Source of the DNA: CAMLJR01 sp964631955
GTDB lineage: Bacteria > Pseudomonadota > Gammaproteobacteria > Pseudomonadales > CAMLJR01
Length of the DNA: 64,000 nucleotides
Direction: 5' to 3'
Assembly: GCA_964631955.1 (NCBI GenBank)
Contig: CAZWBA010000011.1
Coordinates: 54,163-118,162, forward strand
Part shown: positions 55,869 to 64,000 of the stretch, piece by piece
Position numbering within the stretch: position 1 is the stretch's first letter
How the letters are laid out: each line of letters begins with the position of its first letter
Program-made: the position numbers and the translations under genes
The notes under the pieces: generated by a model
What the model saw: only the letters and a program-made list of their open reading frames with translations
Databases searched by the model: none
What the model was told of the DNA's origin: nothing

Positions 55869-56543
55869 TTAATGATCGTTGAGACCGGTAATACGAATAC
55901 CTGCGTGGCAACTGTACTGTTTGTTGATAAAGATGAGCAGCGACGTCAATGCTTCGGCCGCGGCGGCATTGGCGATCGACCCGGCGTGAAATCCACGCAT
56001 GCCGGCAGCTTCGACCAGCGTAATGACCTGCGCACGCGCCTCCTTGTCGTCGCCACATACGAGCACATCGCAATCGAGCGCGTGGCCCTCCTGTAAATGA
56101 TGCGCAGCGACATTTTGAAAGGCCGACACCACTTTCACACTATCGCCGAGAATTTTCTGCGCGATCTGCCCTGCCGAACCTTCCGCAGGCAGCTGCACGC
56201 GCATCACTTTCGGCGGCACGAGCGGCACGGTTACGTCGATAAGAATCTTTCCCTCAAGCGCCGGCTTTATCTGTTCGAGCGTGGGCATCTGATGACTGAA
56301 TGGCACGGTGAGCGCAACGATATCGCCGGCCTGCGCTGCCGCCACATTGTCGGTGCCGCGCACATCGACCGCACCGATACCGCGCTGCTGCATCCATGTT
56401 TTCAATTCGGCGGCGGCGATTTCGGCTTTATCGGCCGTGCGCGATCCGATCACCACGGTGTAGCCCGCTTGCGCCCAGCGCCGCGCCAGTCCCGTGCCGA
56501 GATCACCAGTGCCGCCCACTATTGAGAGAACAGGTTTTGTCAT
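55869..56543 (-). CDS. npdG: NADPH:F420 oxidoreductase
   Basis: From MTKPVLSIVGGTGDLG the protein is 224 residues. The Rossmann motif GGTGDLGTGLARRWAQAG, IGSRTADKA (NADP 2'-phosphate site), LTVPFSHQ and VSAFQNVAAHHLQ match the Fno/NpdG family. It transfers hydride between NADPH and F420, supplying F420H2 for the luciferase-like enzymes nearby. A longer frame to 56669 was rejected because the extension is not conserved. It is the likely first gene of npdG-cofE-cofD-cofC-fbiC. Confidence 0.92.
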   Translation of the reverse strand: MTKPVLSIVGGTGDLGTGLARRWAQAGYTVVIGSRTADKAEIAAAELKTWMQQRGIGAVDVRGTDNVAAAQAGDIVALTVPFSHQMPTLEQIKPALEGKILIDVTVPLVPPKVMRVQLPAEGSAGQIAQKILGDSVKVVSAFQNVAAHHLQEGHALDCDVLVCGDDKEARAQVITLVEAAGMRGFHAGSIANAAAAEALTSLLIFINKQYSCHAGIRITGLNDH

Positions 56544-56754
56544 TGCAGTTTCGCTCGAATCGATGCAGAGAAAATTGAATATGTGTGGCATTTTGACCCA
56601 AATGGTCCGGACGCACATTACCGTTAGATGACGTCGGTAATAGCGTACTGCGTTCGTTATGCCAGACACGCGCCTGAATGATTTGTTTTTGATTTGAAGC
56701 CAGGCCGTATGTTTACGATCCGGCCAGGCTTCGTCATCGATTATTGAAATACTG

Positions 56755-57765
56755 TCAGCGAAATGCGGGGATCACCTTACTGGCAAAAACTTCCGCATAT
56801 TCGATGAATTTCGCGGCGGGCAAACCCGGCGGCATCATCATCATAAAATGTTCGACCGGAACCCGCTGCTGCATCGCTTTGAAATAGGCGATCGCCTGAT
56901 CGGGCGTAAGAATTTGCAAAATCCCGCTCTGCTTGAATGTTTCAAGGTTCATTGGCTTGAGCATGGGATCGTCGATACCGATCGCCTTATCTTCGTTGAG
57001 CCATTGACCATAGGTGTTATTGACGTGGTGATAATACGGCGCCAGCTCGTGCATGGCTTTTTCCGGATCGTTCGCAACCACGAAAAACAGGCCGGGAATG
57101 CGGATGCGCGCCGTGTCCGGATCGTTGCCCTGCTCACGCACTTTATCGGCGTAGATGCCAAATACCTCTTCATTACCGAAATAGCCATCGCCAAATTTCG
57201 CCACGCGTTCGAGCGCTTTCTCGGCAAATCCGCCGATATACAGCGGTATCTGGCCACGCGGCGCCTGCGGCATGATTGCCGCGTTTTTCACGGAAAAATG
57301 CTTGCCCTCGAAGGTGACTGTTTCGCCCGCCCATAATTGGCGAACGATATGCAGAAACTCATCGAAGCGGCTGCCACGCCTGGTGAAATCGACGCCATAC
57401 GCATCGGTTTCCCTGCGGCGATAACCGATAGCCAGCGCCATTTCCAGACGGCCGCTGGCGATGATATCGAGCACCGCACAATCCTCCGCAAAACGCACGG
57501 GGTGATACAGCGGCGCCAGACCCACTGCAGAGCCGAGTCTGATTTTTTTCGTGCGTGCGGCCATCGCCGATAGCGCGACGAGCGGCGATGGCATGTAGGC
57601 ATCTTCAGCACCGTGATGTTCGGGCACCCAGGCACCCGCAAAACCCGCCGCTTCGCTCCACGCCACCACATCCAGGATATCGGCGTAGAGTTCTGTCGAT
57701 GGTCGCTGCCATTGCGCGGGATTTCTGAAATCGTAGAGATAGCCGAAGCTGAGTTTCGCAGTCAC
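56755..57765 (-). CDS. Luciferase-like (LLM) F420-type oxidoreductase, second paralogue
   Basis: The protein is 336 residues with a luciferase-like TIM barrel. It starts MTAKLSFGYLYDFRNP; VPEHHGAEDAYMPSPL, SAMAARTKKIRLGSAVGLAPLY, SGRLEMALAIGYRRRE and LYIGGFAEKALERVAK are the family blocks. It is distinct from the 302-residue paralogue (only general barrel motifs shared). It starts 3 bp after the DUF1330 gene and lies about 210 bp upstream of npdG, so it probably uses F420. Substrate unknown. Confidence 0.88.
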   Translation of the reverse strand: MTAKLSFGYLYDFRNPAQWQRPSTELYADILDVVAWSEAAGFAGAWVPEHHGAEDAYMPSPLVALSAMAARTKKIRLGSAVGLAPLYHPVRFAEDCAVLDIIASGRLEMALAIGYRRRETDAYGVDFTRRGSRFDEFLHIVRQLWAGETVTFEGKHFSVKNAAIMPQAPRGQIPLYIGGFAEKALERVAKFGDGYFGNEEVFGIYADKVREQGNDPDTARIRIPGLFFVVANDPEKAMHELAPYYHHVNNTYGQWLNEDKAIGIDDPMLKPMNLETFKQSGILQILTPDQAIAYFKAMQQRVPVEHFMMMMPPGLPAAKFIEYAEVFASKVIPAFR

Positions 57766-57768
57766 CGA

Positions 57769-58059
57769 TCAAAGCCCCTCGACAATGAAAACACGATAAT
57801 CCGCCGCTTTTTTGCGATACGGCAACGACGCCTGATAAGCCGGGCTGCTGTACCACGCCCGCGCAGCTTCCATCGTCGGAAATTGCATGATGATGACACC
57901 ATCGGGCGCCGTGCCCTCCAGACCATCCACCGCGCCATAAATCACGAGCGGCGTCAAATTCGGATCACGCGGTCCCGATCGATTCATTTTCGAGTAGGTG
58001 TCGTAGGCTTCCTGATCGCGGACCGGACCTTCGCGGGTAACGATGATGTAAGCGGGCAT
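57769..58059 (-). CDS. DUF1330 family protein
   Basis: From MPAYIIVTREGPVRD the protein is 96 residues, with GGAG 6 bp upstream. The ferredoxin-like alpha/beta DUF1330 pattern is visible: YDTYSKM, GVIIMQFPTMEAARAWYSSPAYQ and the late YRVFIVEGL. The function of the family is unknown; it is often next to oxidoreductases. It ends 3 bp before the luciferase-like gene, so the two are cotranscribed. Confidence 0.9.
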   Translation of the reverse strand: MPAYIIVTREGPVRDQEAYDTYSKMNRSGPRDPNLTPLVIYGAVDGLEGTAPDGVIIMQFPTMEAARAWYSSPAYQASLPYRKKAADYRVFIVEGL

Positions 58060-58218
58060 GCTGGCTCCTTCATTCACTCAAGTGGTCGGCGCTCAAGAAT
58101 AATGGAGCGCCCCCCCATCTCCTATATTTTTTGTCGTCTGATCTCCCCATGTTCGCTGACGAGGACCACACTGCCGGCGCGAAACGCAGGCCTTGTATTT
58201 TTAGTCGCGGCCAATATA

Positions 58219-58234
58219 CTGTTTTTATATACAG
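58219..58234 (+). promoter_or_regulatory. LexA (SOS) box of imuA-imuB-dnaE2
   Basis: CTGTTTTTATATACAG has the gammaproteobacterial LexA form CTGT-N8-ACAG with an AT-only core. It lies 25 bp before the imuA start codon, overlapping the expected promoter. Confidence 0.9.
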
Positions 58235-58258
58235 CATTTTTGCGTTATCGGTATCTCT

Positions 58259-59044
58259 ATGAACCCCTCTCTGGAACAGCTTTTACAGCGGTCGGATGTA
58301 TGGCGACCGCGCGACCGGCGCCCACTCACGCCCGCAACGCGCCATGAATCCACGGGATTTACCGCACTCGACAGGGAACTGCATGGCGGCTGGCCGCGCA
58401 GCGCGCTGACCGAGCTGCTGGTCGCGCGGCCCGGCATCGGCGAATTGTTTTTGCTGACGCCGATATTGGCCGGCTTGGGTCGTGCGCAACGGCTGCAGAT
58501 CTGGATCAATCCGCCGTTCATTCCTTACGGTCCGGCGCTGGTTCAGCGCGGCATAGCGCTGGAATCACTACTGATCGTACGCGGCAACCCGCAGCATCAC
58601 CTCTGGGCGTGTGAGCAGGCACTGCGCAGCGCCGGCTGTGGCGCAGTGCTGTACTGGCCCGCCAGGCCATTGCGTTATCCCGAGCTGCGCAAATTGCAGG
58701 TCGCGGCAGCCACAGAAAATACGATGGGATTTTTATTTCGCGACACACGCACCGCGCAGCAGCCATCGCCCGCGGTATTGCGCATGCAACTGCATGCCAT
58801 CGATTCATCCGCAACCGCGCAACTGGCGATTCATATCGTCAAACAGCGCGGATATACCGGCGGGCAAACGGTATTGCTGCCGCGCGAAAATGTCTTGCGG
58901 CCAGCGCCGACTTTTATCCTGCCAGACGGACCCGCGCCTTCGTCGCAGGCTCCGCGCGCAATGTTGAAAATCGTCACGACATCGACACGCAAAAGGCTCA
59001 CGCAGACGCAGACGCCGGAATTGTCTGCAGCAGCGCTGCTATAA
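58259..59044 (+). CDS. imuA: Translesion synthesis-associated protein ImuA
   Basis: The protein is 261 residues, RecA-like in the middle but without a convincing Walker A. Recognisable ImuA features are STGFTALDRELHGGWPRSALTELL and LWACEQALRSAGCGAVLYW. ImuA is part of the damage-induced mutasome with ImuB and DnaE2 and interacts with RecA in other species. A LexA box lies directly upstream. imuB follows after 14 bp. Confidence 0.93.
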   Translation: MNPSLEQLLQRSDVWRPRDRRPLTPATRHESTGFTALDRELHGGWPRSALTELLVARPGIGELFLLTPILAGLGRAQRLQIWINPPFIPYGPALVQRGIALESLLIVRGNPQHHLWACEQALRSAGCGAVLYWPARPLRYPELRKLQVAAATENTMGFLFRDTRTAQQPSPAVLRMQLHAIDSSATAQLAIHIVKQRGYTGGQTVLLPRENVLRPAPTFILPDGPAPSSQAPRAMLKIVTTSTRKRLTQTQTPELSAAALL

Positions 59045-59058
59045 GTTGTGCGTGATGC

Positions 59059-60654
59059 ATGATGGCGACGATTCCGAATCATGACCCGCGCTGGCTCTGC
59101 CTGTATTTTTCGCGGCTCGCGCTCGATGTGTTCGACCAAACTGCGGAATTAACCAGCGAATCATCGACAGGCGAAGACGCTGCCGTTATTTCACGGCCGA
59201 TAGCCGTCATCGAACAGCGCCGCGTGCACTGCGCCAATCGCGAAAATTTACCCGCAGGGCTCGCGCTCGCCACTGCACATGCGCTGTATCCGGATTTACT
59301 TGCGCTCGATCGCAAACCGGAAACCGAACAGGCGTATTTGCAGCAGCTCGCGCATTGGGCCTATCAATTTACGCCCGGCGTTGTCATCGCTGACCGCAAT
59401 TCACTCTTACTCGAAATTGGCAGTTGCCGTCAGCTGTATCGCGGCACGCACAATTTGCTGAAAAAAATTCAGCGCGCATTGCAGCAGCGCGACCAGCATG
59501 CCGAATTCGGGTTTGCCCGCACGCCGAAAGCAGCCTGGCTATTGGCGCAATGCGATGGCAAACCGGCCTTGCACAATGACTGTATCGACGACAATTTACT
59601 CGCGCGCCAGCTCGCGAATATTCCTGTCGATCTGCTGGAAATTGCCGGGGAATCGCAGCAGGCTCTCGAACAGATGGGGCTCACTACCCTCGGTGCCTTA
59701 TGCGATTTGCCTTCGGCAGCGCTCGGCAGGCGTTTTGGCACCGTATTCATCGACTATCTGCAAAAAGTGATTGGCTCCATTCCCGATCCGCAATTATTTT
59801 TCGCACCTGCCGCGCGTTTTCAGCATGGACTGACATTTATCGACGGCATTCCCAGCCGTCAGATGCTGTTATTCCCGATGAAGCGCCTGCTGCAATCGCT
59901 CGACGATTATTTGCGTGCACGGCAATTGCTCTGCCACACGCTGCAATGGCAGCTGTTCGATGCGCATCATTTACAGGCCGAGTTTTCGATCGAATTATCG
60001 CGCACGCACAATCGCTGGCAGAGCCTGCTCGAATTGAGTCGCATTAAACTCGATCAGGTCGCGCTGACCGCAGCGGTTTTCAGCATTCATTTAATGTGTG
60101 AGGATTTTTTTGCGGCTGCACCGAATGCACAGCAATTATTTCCCGATGAGAACGATGAGCGTGAGGCATCGGCCGCATTGATTGATCGGTTGCAGGCGCG
60201 GCTGGGAGGTGATGCGTTGCAGAGGATTGAAGTGCAGGAGTCGCATTGGCCTGAGTTGGCTGTGCGGTCTGATTTTAAGAACAGGCCTCCCCTGCGCAGT
60301 AGGGGAGGTGGCTCGCAAAGCGAGACGGAGGGGTCATCTTCAAACACAACCCCCTCGCCCTACGGGCACTCCCCTTTAGGATCTTTAGGTTCCTATGAAA
60401 TAGGGGGAGCCAAAAAGCTGCGTCCGCTGTGGTTACTACCACAACCAAAACCATTAACTCATCGCGACAACAAACCTTTCTGGCATTCACCGCTCACACT
60501 GCTACGCGGCCCCGAGCGTATCGGCAATCACTGGTGGCAAGAGGAAGAAAACGAGCGCGATTATTACATCGCGCGCCATGCCCACGGCGTCATCTGCTGG
60601 ATTTATTGCGAACGTTCGACACGGTGCTGGTTTTTACATGGGCTATTTGCCTGA
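59059..60654 (+). CDS. imuB: Y-family polymerase-like protein ImuB with an in-frame repeat insertion
   Basis: The protein is 531 residues. It resembles Y-family polymerases (WLCLYFSRLALDVF at the start, then DLLEIAGESQQALEQMGLTTLGAL) but lacks the catalytic acidic residues, as ImuB does; it links ImuA and DnaE2 to the beta clamp. The first 408 residues and the last 80 (LWLLPQPKPLTHRDN to CWFLHGLFA) match the family. Between them, about 43 residues (starting NRPPLRSRGGGSQSETEGSS) are encoded by the palindromic repeat at 60283-60411. The insertion keeps the frame. Whether the protein still works is unknown. Confidence 0.92.
   Translation: MMATIPNHDPRWLCLYFSRLALDVFDQTAELTSESSTGEDAAVISRPIAVIEQRRVHCANRENLPAGLALATAHALYPDLLALDRKPETEQAYLQQLAHWAYQFTPGVVIADRNSLLLEIGSCRQLYRGTHNLLKKIQRALQQRDQHAEFGFARTPKAAWLLAQCDGKPALHNDCIDDNLLARQLANIPVDLLEIAGESQQALEQMGLTTLGALCDLPSAALGRRFGTVFIDYLQKVIGSIPDPQLFFAPAARFQHGLTFIDGIPSRQMLLFPMKRLLQSLDDYLRARQLLCHTLQWQLFDAHHLQAEFSIELSRTHNRWQSLLELSRIKLDQVALTAAVFSIHLMCEDFFAAAPNAQQLFPDENDEREASAALIDRLQARLGGDALQRIEVQESHWPELAVRSDFKNRPPLRSRGGGSQSETEGSSSNTTPSPYGHSPLGSLGSYEIGGAKKLRPLWLLPQPKPLTHRDNKPFWHSPLTLLRGPERIGNHWWQEEENERDYYIARHAHGVICWIYCERSTRCWFLHGLFA
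60283..60411 (+). repeat. Composite palindromic repeat element, copy 2 (inside imuB)
   Basis: The first 55 bp differ from the intergenic copy (19177-19287) at only two positions by eye. The two diverge after GGGGTCATCTT, and this copy has about 16 extra bp (TTAGGATCTTTAGGTT) in the last hairpin loop. It is in the same orientation as the first copy and reads through in the imuB frame without a stop. Confidence 0.9.
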
Positions 60655-60666
60655 TGAGCCAATCGC

Positions 60667-63600
60667 ATGTATGCCGAACTGCACTGCCTCACCAATTTCA
60701 GCTTTTTACGCGGTGCATCGCATGCACACGAACTGGTCGAGGAAGCTAAAAACCTCGGCTACAAAGCGTTAGCCATTACCGATGAATGTTCGTTCGCAGG
60801 CATCGTCAAAGCCCATGTCGCCGCGAAAGAATTAAATTTGCAGCTACTGATCGGGGCAGAGTTTTTAATCGACGGTGCACATATCGTAGCACTCGCGATG
60901 AATCGTACCGGCTATAGCGAATTATCCACGCTTATCACGCTGGCACGTCGAAGCAATCTCAAAGGCGAGTACAAGCTCAGCTTCAATGATCTCGAATGCG
61001 GTTTACCGAATAATTTATGGATATGGAAGCCACAGCACGAAAGTTCGCGAAACCATGCCATCGCCGAACAATTGAAAAAATATTTCGGTAATCGGCTCTG
61101 GATCGGCTACAGCAATTTACTGCGCAGCGATGAACCCGAGCGCCTCGCTCATTGCACAGTTTTGGGCGAGCGCTGGCAGCTTCCGATCGTCGCCTGCGGT
61201 GATGTCGCCATGCATAACCATGAGCGAAAAATGTTGCTCGATGCCGTCACTGCCATTCATCACAACACCTCGATCGAAAAACTGGGCTTCCGTCGCAATG
61301 GCAACGGCGAACGCTATTTACGCCCGCCAGATACTCTTGAAGCACTTTATCCGGGAGAGTTACTGGAAGAAACATTGCGTATTGCCGAGCGCTGCCATTT
61401 CTCTCTCGACGAATTGAAATACGAATATCCACGCGAAGTCGTTCCGGAAAATTTCACCCCGGCTGAATACCTAAAGCAGGAAGTCGAGAAGGGTGTCGCG
61501 AGACGCTGGCCAGGCGGCTTACCTCTTCCCGTTCGACACACAATCATTAAAGAACTCGCACTCATCAACCGAAAAAATTACGAATATTATTTTCTGACCG
61601 TATACAACATCGTGCAGTTTGCCAGAGAAAAAGGCATTTACTGCCAGGGGCGCGGATCGGCAGCCAATTCGGTGGTGTGCTTCTGCCTCGGCATCACCGA
61701 AGCTTCCCCCGAAGAAACCGGATTATTGTTCGAGCGTTTCATTTCCGAGGAACGCAATGAACCACCCGATATCGATGTCGATTTCGAACACGAACGGCGC
61801 GAAGAAGTCATCCAGCATATTTACCAAAAATACGGGCGCGAACGTGCCGCGCTGGCAGCGACTGTCATCTGTTATCGCATGCGCAGCGCAATTCGCGATA
61901 TTGGCAAGGCCCTCGGCTTCGATTCTCTGTTTATCGACCAGCTCGCAAAATCGATGGCGTGGTGGGATAGCCGGCTCGATTTGCTCGCGCGCTTCGAAGC
62001 ACTGGGGTTTTCGACCAGCACCCGTATGGTCGAATTATTTTTCGGTCTAGTGCAGCAATTGCGCGGCTTTCCCCGGCATTTATCGCAGCATGTCGGCGGT
62101 TTCGTTCTCAATGATGTTCCGATCAGCACGCTGGTTCCCGTCGAAAACGCGAGCATGAAGGATCGCACCGTCATTCAATGGGATAAGGAGGATCTCGAAG
62201 CGGTGGGCCTGATGAAGGTCGATGTGCTCGCGCTCGGCATGCTCACGGCGATTCGCAAAACATTTCAGTTGATTCCGGAACATATTCGTCCTGCCTGCAT
62301 GGCCGATATCAAACCGGGCGATCCAGCCACTTACAAAATGCTGCAACGCGCCGATAGCGTCGGTGTATTTCAGGTCGAATCGCGTGCGCAGATGTCGATG
62401 CTGCCGCGCCTGTGCCCGCAAAATTATTACGATCTTGTAGTGCAGGTTGCGATCGTGCGGCCGGGCCCGATTCAGGGGGAAATGGTTCACCCCTATCTGC
62501 GGCGCAAGCAGGAAATTGAAAAGATCGAAGACGATATTCGTCCCGAAATATGGGAAATCACCAAACGCACATTCGGCATTCCCATTTTCCAGGAACAGGT
62601 CATCAAGATTGCGATGGTCGCGGCAGATTTCACCGGTGGTGAAGCCGATCGGTTGAGGCGCGCCATGGCAAGCTGGGGAAAAAATGGCGATCTGCTGCAA
62701 TTCAAGGAAAAACTGATCAATGGCATGCTCAAAAATGGTTATGCGGAGGAATATGCCAAACGTATTTTCAGTCAAATGCAGGGGTTTGGTGCTTACGGTT
62801 TTCCCGAATCACACGCCGCCAGTTTTGCCTTGCTGGTTTATGTTTCCGCATGGCTCAAATGTCATCATCCGGCGGCGTTTTATTGCGGACTGCTGAACAG
62901 CCAGCCGATGGGATTTTATTCGCCTTCGCAGCTCGTGCAGGACGCGCGCCGTCACGCTATCGAAATACGCCCGATCGATATCCATTGCAGTCAGTGGGAG
63001 CATACGCTCGAACCGGGCAATGGCTCGCGTCACGCCTTGCGTTTGGGCTTTTGTCTGGTCAAGGGCCTGGGCAAAACCATCGCGGAACTGCTGATTCGCG
63101 AACGCCATCAAACACCATTCGGCGATATCGGCGATTTACAGCGACGTACCGGTCTAAACCGTTTGCATATGCGAAGTCTGATTGCCGCCGATGCTTTACG
63201 GAGATTGAGCGGCCATCGACATCAAAGTCACTGGCAGGCGCAGGCTATCGAAAAACCGCTGGCGTTAGTCAATGCGAGCACTGAAAAAAATCATCGCCAT
63301 GCCGGCAGCCGCGGCAATCACGACGATGACAATCATCTCTATAACGACGGAATTCAACTGCGTGCTCCCAGCGAAATTCAGGACATTCGCGCCGATTACA
63401 ACAGCGCATCGCTCACACTGAAGAAACATCCGCTGCAATGGCTGCGCGAACGTTATGACGTATTTCGACAATGTAGAAAACACAGCGATTTAATCGCTCT
63501 CTCTCAGCACCGCTTCGTTCGCATCGCCGGCATCGTTACCGGCCGGCAGCGACCGGGCACTAAAACCGAAATCGTTTTCGTCACGCTCGAGGATGAAACA

Positions 63601-63792
63601 GGTAACAGCAATGTCATCGTGCGCAGGGAAGTGCAGCTGCGCTGCCGCGAAGCGCTGCTGAGTGCAACGGTATTACTGGTAAAAGGCGTCCTTGAAATGA
63701 ACCAGGGTGTGATTCATGTCGTCGCCGGCGAGCTGATCGACTGCAGTCACTATTTACGCGACATCGAATTGGTGTCGAGGGATTTTCATTGA
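60667..63792 (+). CDS. dnaE2: Error-prone DNA polymerase DnaE2 (ImuC)
   Basis: The protein is 1041 residues, usual for DnaE2. An N-terminal PHP domain (MYAELHCLTNFSFLRGASH) is followed by the C-family palm with GRGSAANSVVCFCLGIT and the catalytic Asp motif PPDIDVDFEHERREEVI. The fingers, and helix-hairpin-helix (KRIFSQMQGFGAYGFPESHA) follow, then a C-terminal OB fold (RIAGIVTGRQRPGTKTEIVF). It performs mutagenic lesion bypass under SOS. It starts 12 bp after imuB, completing the cassette. No proofreading subunit is encoded here. Confidence 0.97.
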   Translation: MYAELHCLTNFSFLRGASHAHELVEEAKNLGYKALAITDECSFAGIVKAHVAAKELNLQLLIGAEFLIDGAHIVALAMNRTGYSELSTLITLARRSNLKGEYKLSFNDLECGLPNNLWIWKPQHESSRNHAIAEQLKKYFGNRLWIGYSNLLRSDEPERLAHCTVLGERWQLPIVACGDVAMHNHERKMLLDAVTAIHHNTSIEKLGFRRNGNGERYLRPPDTLEALYPGELLEETLRIAERCHFSLDELKYEYPREVVPENFTPAEYLKQEVEKGVARRWPGGLPLPVRHTIIKELALINRKNYEYYFLTVYNIVQFAREKGIYCQGRGSAANSVVCFCLGITEASPEETGLLFERFISEERNEPPDIDVDFEHERREEVIQHIYQKYGRERAALAATVICYRMRSAIRDIGKALGFDSLFIDQLAKSMAWWDSRLDLLARFEALGFSTSTRMVELFFGLVQQLRGFPRHLSQHVGGFVLNDVPISTLVPVENASMKDRTVIQWDKEDLEAVGLMKVDVLALGMLTAIRKTFQLIPEHIRPACMADIKPGDPATYKMLQRADSVGVFQVESRAQMSMLPRLCPQNYYDLVVQVAIVRPGPIQGEMVHPYLRRKQEIEKIEDDIRPEIWEITKRTFGIPIFQEQVIKIAMVAADFTGGEADRLRRAMASWGKNGDLLQFKEKLINGMLKNGYAEEYAKRIFSQMQGFGAYGFPESHAASFALLVYVSAWLKCHHPAAFYCGLLNSQPMGFYSPSQLVQDARRHAIEIRPIDIHCSQWEHTLEPGNGSRHALRLGFCLVKGLGKTIAELLIRERHQTPFGDIGDLQRRTGLNRLHMRSLIAADALRRLSGHRHQSHWQAQAIEKPLALVNASTEKNHRHAGSRGNHDDDNHLYNDGIQLRAPSEIQDIRADYNSASLTLKKHPLQWLRERYDVFRQCRKHSDLIALSQHRFVRIAGIVTGRQRPGTKTEIVFVTLEDETGNSNVIVRREVQLRCREALLSATVLLVKGVLEMNQGVIHVVAGELIDCSHYLRDIELVSRDFH

Positions 63793-63808
63793 AAGGAAGA
63801 GAAAATAA

Positions 63809-63828
63809 ATGGCGGAGAGGGAGGGATT
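63809..63828. repeat. Direct copy of the tRNA-Ser 3' end
   Basis: The 20 bp ATGGCGGAGAGGGAGGGATT are repeated exactly at 63955-63974, where they form the last 19 bases of tRNA-Ser (including CCA) plus one. The interval holds small palindromes and a terminator. Such a copy is what integration at a tRNA 3' end leaves behind, or a duplication of the tRNA tail. Confidence 0.75.
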
Positions 63829-63921
63829 GATTCGCCTGCCGGCTCACCCCTTCGGGGCGCCGTCGCTTTGCTCCGGACGTCCAAAATTGCTTTGCAATTT
63901 TGTCGAATCACTTCGATAAAT

Positions 63922-63950
63922 AAAAAACCCGGCGCAAGGCCGGGATTTTT
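63922..63950. terminator. Rho-independent terminator
   Basis: A stem CCCGGC/GCCGGG is flanked by six A residues and five T residues. It lies 5 bp beyond the tRNA-Ser 3' end on the minus strand and downstream of dnaE2 on the plus strand, so it may serve both. Confidence 0.88.
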
Positions 63951-63955
63951 ATTTA

Positions 63956-64000
63956 TGGCGGAGAGGGAGGGATTCGAACCCTCGATCAGGCTTTTGACCC
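63956..64000 (-). tRNA. tRNA-Ser, 3' part only (cut by window edge)
   Basis: Read on the minus strand, the visible 45 nt are the variable arm, the T arm with GGTTCGAATCC and an acceptor strand ending CTCTCCGCCA. The long variable arm (GGGTCAAAAGCCTGATC) resembles that of E. coli tRNA-Ser(GCU). The anticodon lies outside the window, so the isoacceptor is inferred only. Confidence 0.88.

Overview
The window looks like a chromosomal segment of a moderately GC-rich gammaproteobacterium. The evidence is the order rnr-rlmB-rpsF-rpsR-DUF2232 without priB between the two ribosomal genes, the long PstC/PstA permeases next to phoB-phoR-pstS-phoU, malate synthase G beside aceK and icd, and a LexA-type imuA-imuB-dnaE2 cassette. 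A complete F420 cofactor pathway is unusual for this class and suggests an environmental, perhaps hydrocarbon- or steroid-using lineage. I cannot name the genus.

Layout. 1-5.3 kb: translation and RNA-processing genes on the minus strand, then tRNA-Leu(CAG). 5.4-6.6 kb: a LysR gene inside a segment copied from, or moved out of, the glyoxylate locus. 6.8-13.5 kb: a probable oxygen/redox signalling block, with an Aer-like chemoreceptor, a diiron oxygen-binding ODP protein and a GGDEF-EAL enzyme on the plus strand, and a PAS histidine kinase with an ANTAR regulator on the minus strand. A perfect FNR/Anr-type site lies just beyond. 13.7-20.6 kb: the glyoxylate/TCA branch, with an isocitrate lyase-like protein lacking its catalytic Cys, a decayed LysR remnant, aceK, malate synthase G and icd. 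20.6-21.8 kb: a secreted triple-repeat protein. 22.1-31.3 kb: the whole Pho/Pst system with two Pho boxes. 31.4-44.3 kb: purU, a TonB receptor-YfiR-kinase-receiver operon, ygiQ, a TauE/SafE permease, glpK and a membrane metallophosphoesterase.

44.4-50.6 kb is an accessory metabolic block: an AraC regulator diverging from a sulfotransferase, a lipocalin-like unknown, an SDR, an F420-type luciferase-like oxidoreductase, and a convergent fatty acid hydroxylase/sterol desaturase. 50.7-58.1 kb is the F420 block on the minus strand: a DUF1330 protein, a second luciferase-like enzyme, npdG, cofE, cofD, cofC and the fused fbiC. The two blocks probably cooperate: npdG makes reduced F420 for the two luciferase-like enzymes. 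58.2-63.8 kb is the SOS mutagenesis cassette with a LexA box. The window ends in tRNA-Ser, whose 3' end is repeated just outside the gene.

Most notable: (i) the oxygen-sensing signalling block; (ii) the active-site-less isocitrate lyase paralogue; (iii) the LysR segment present intact at one site and internally deleted at its probable original site; (iv) a palindromic repeat found between genes upstream of icd and, in frame, inside imuB; (v) the F420 pathway next to a sulfotransferase/SDR/luciferase/desaturase cluster.
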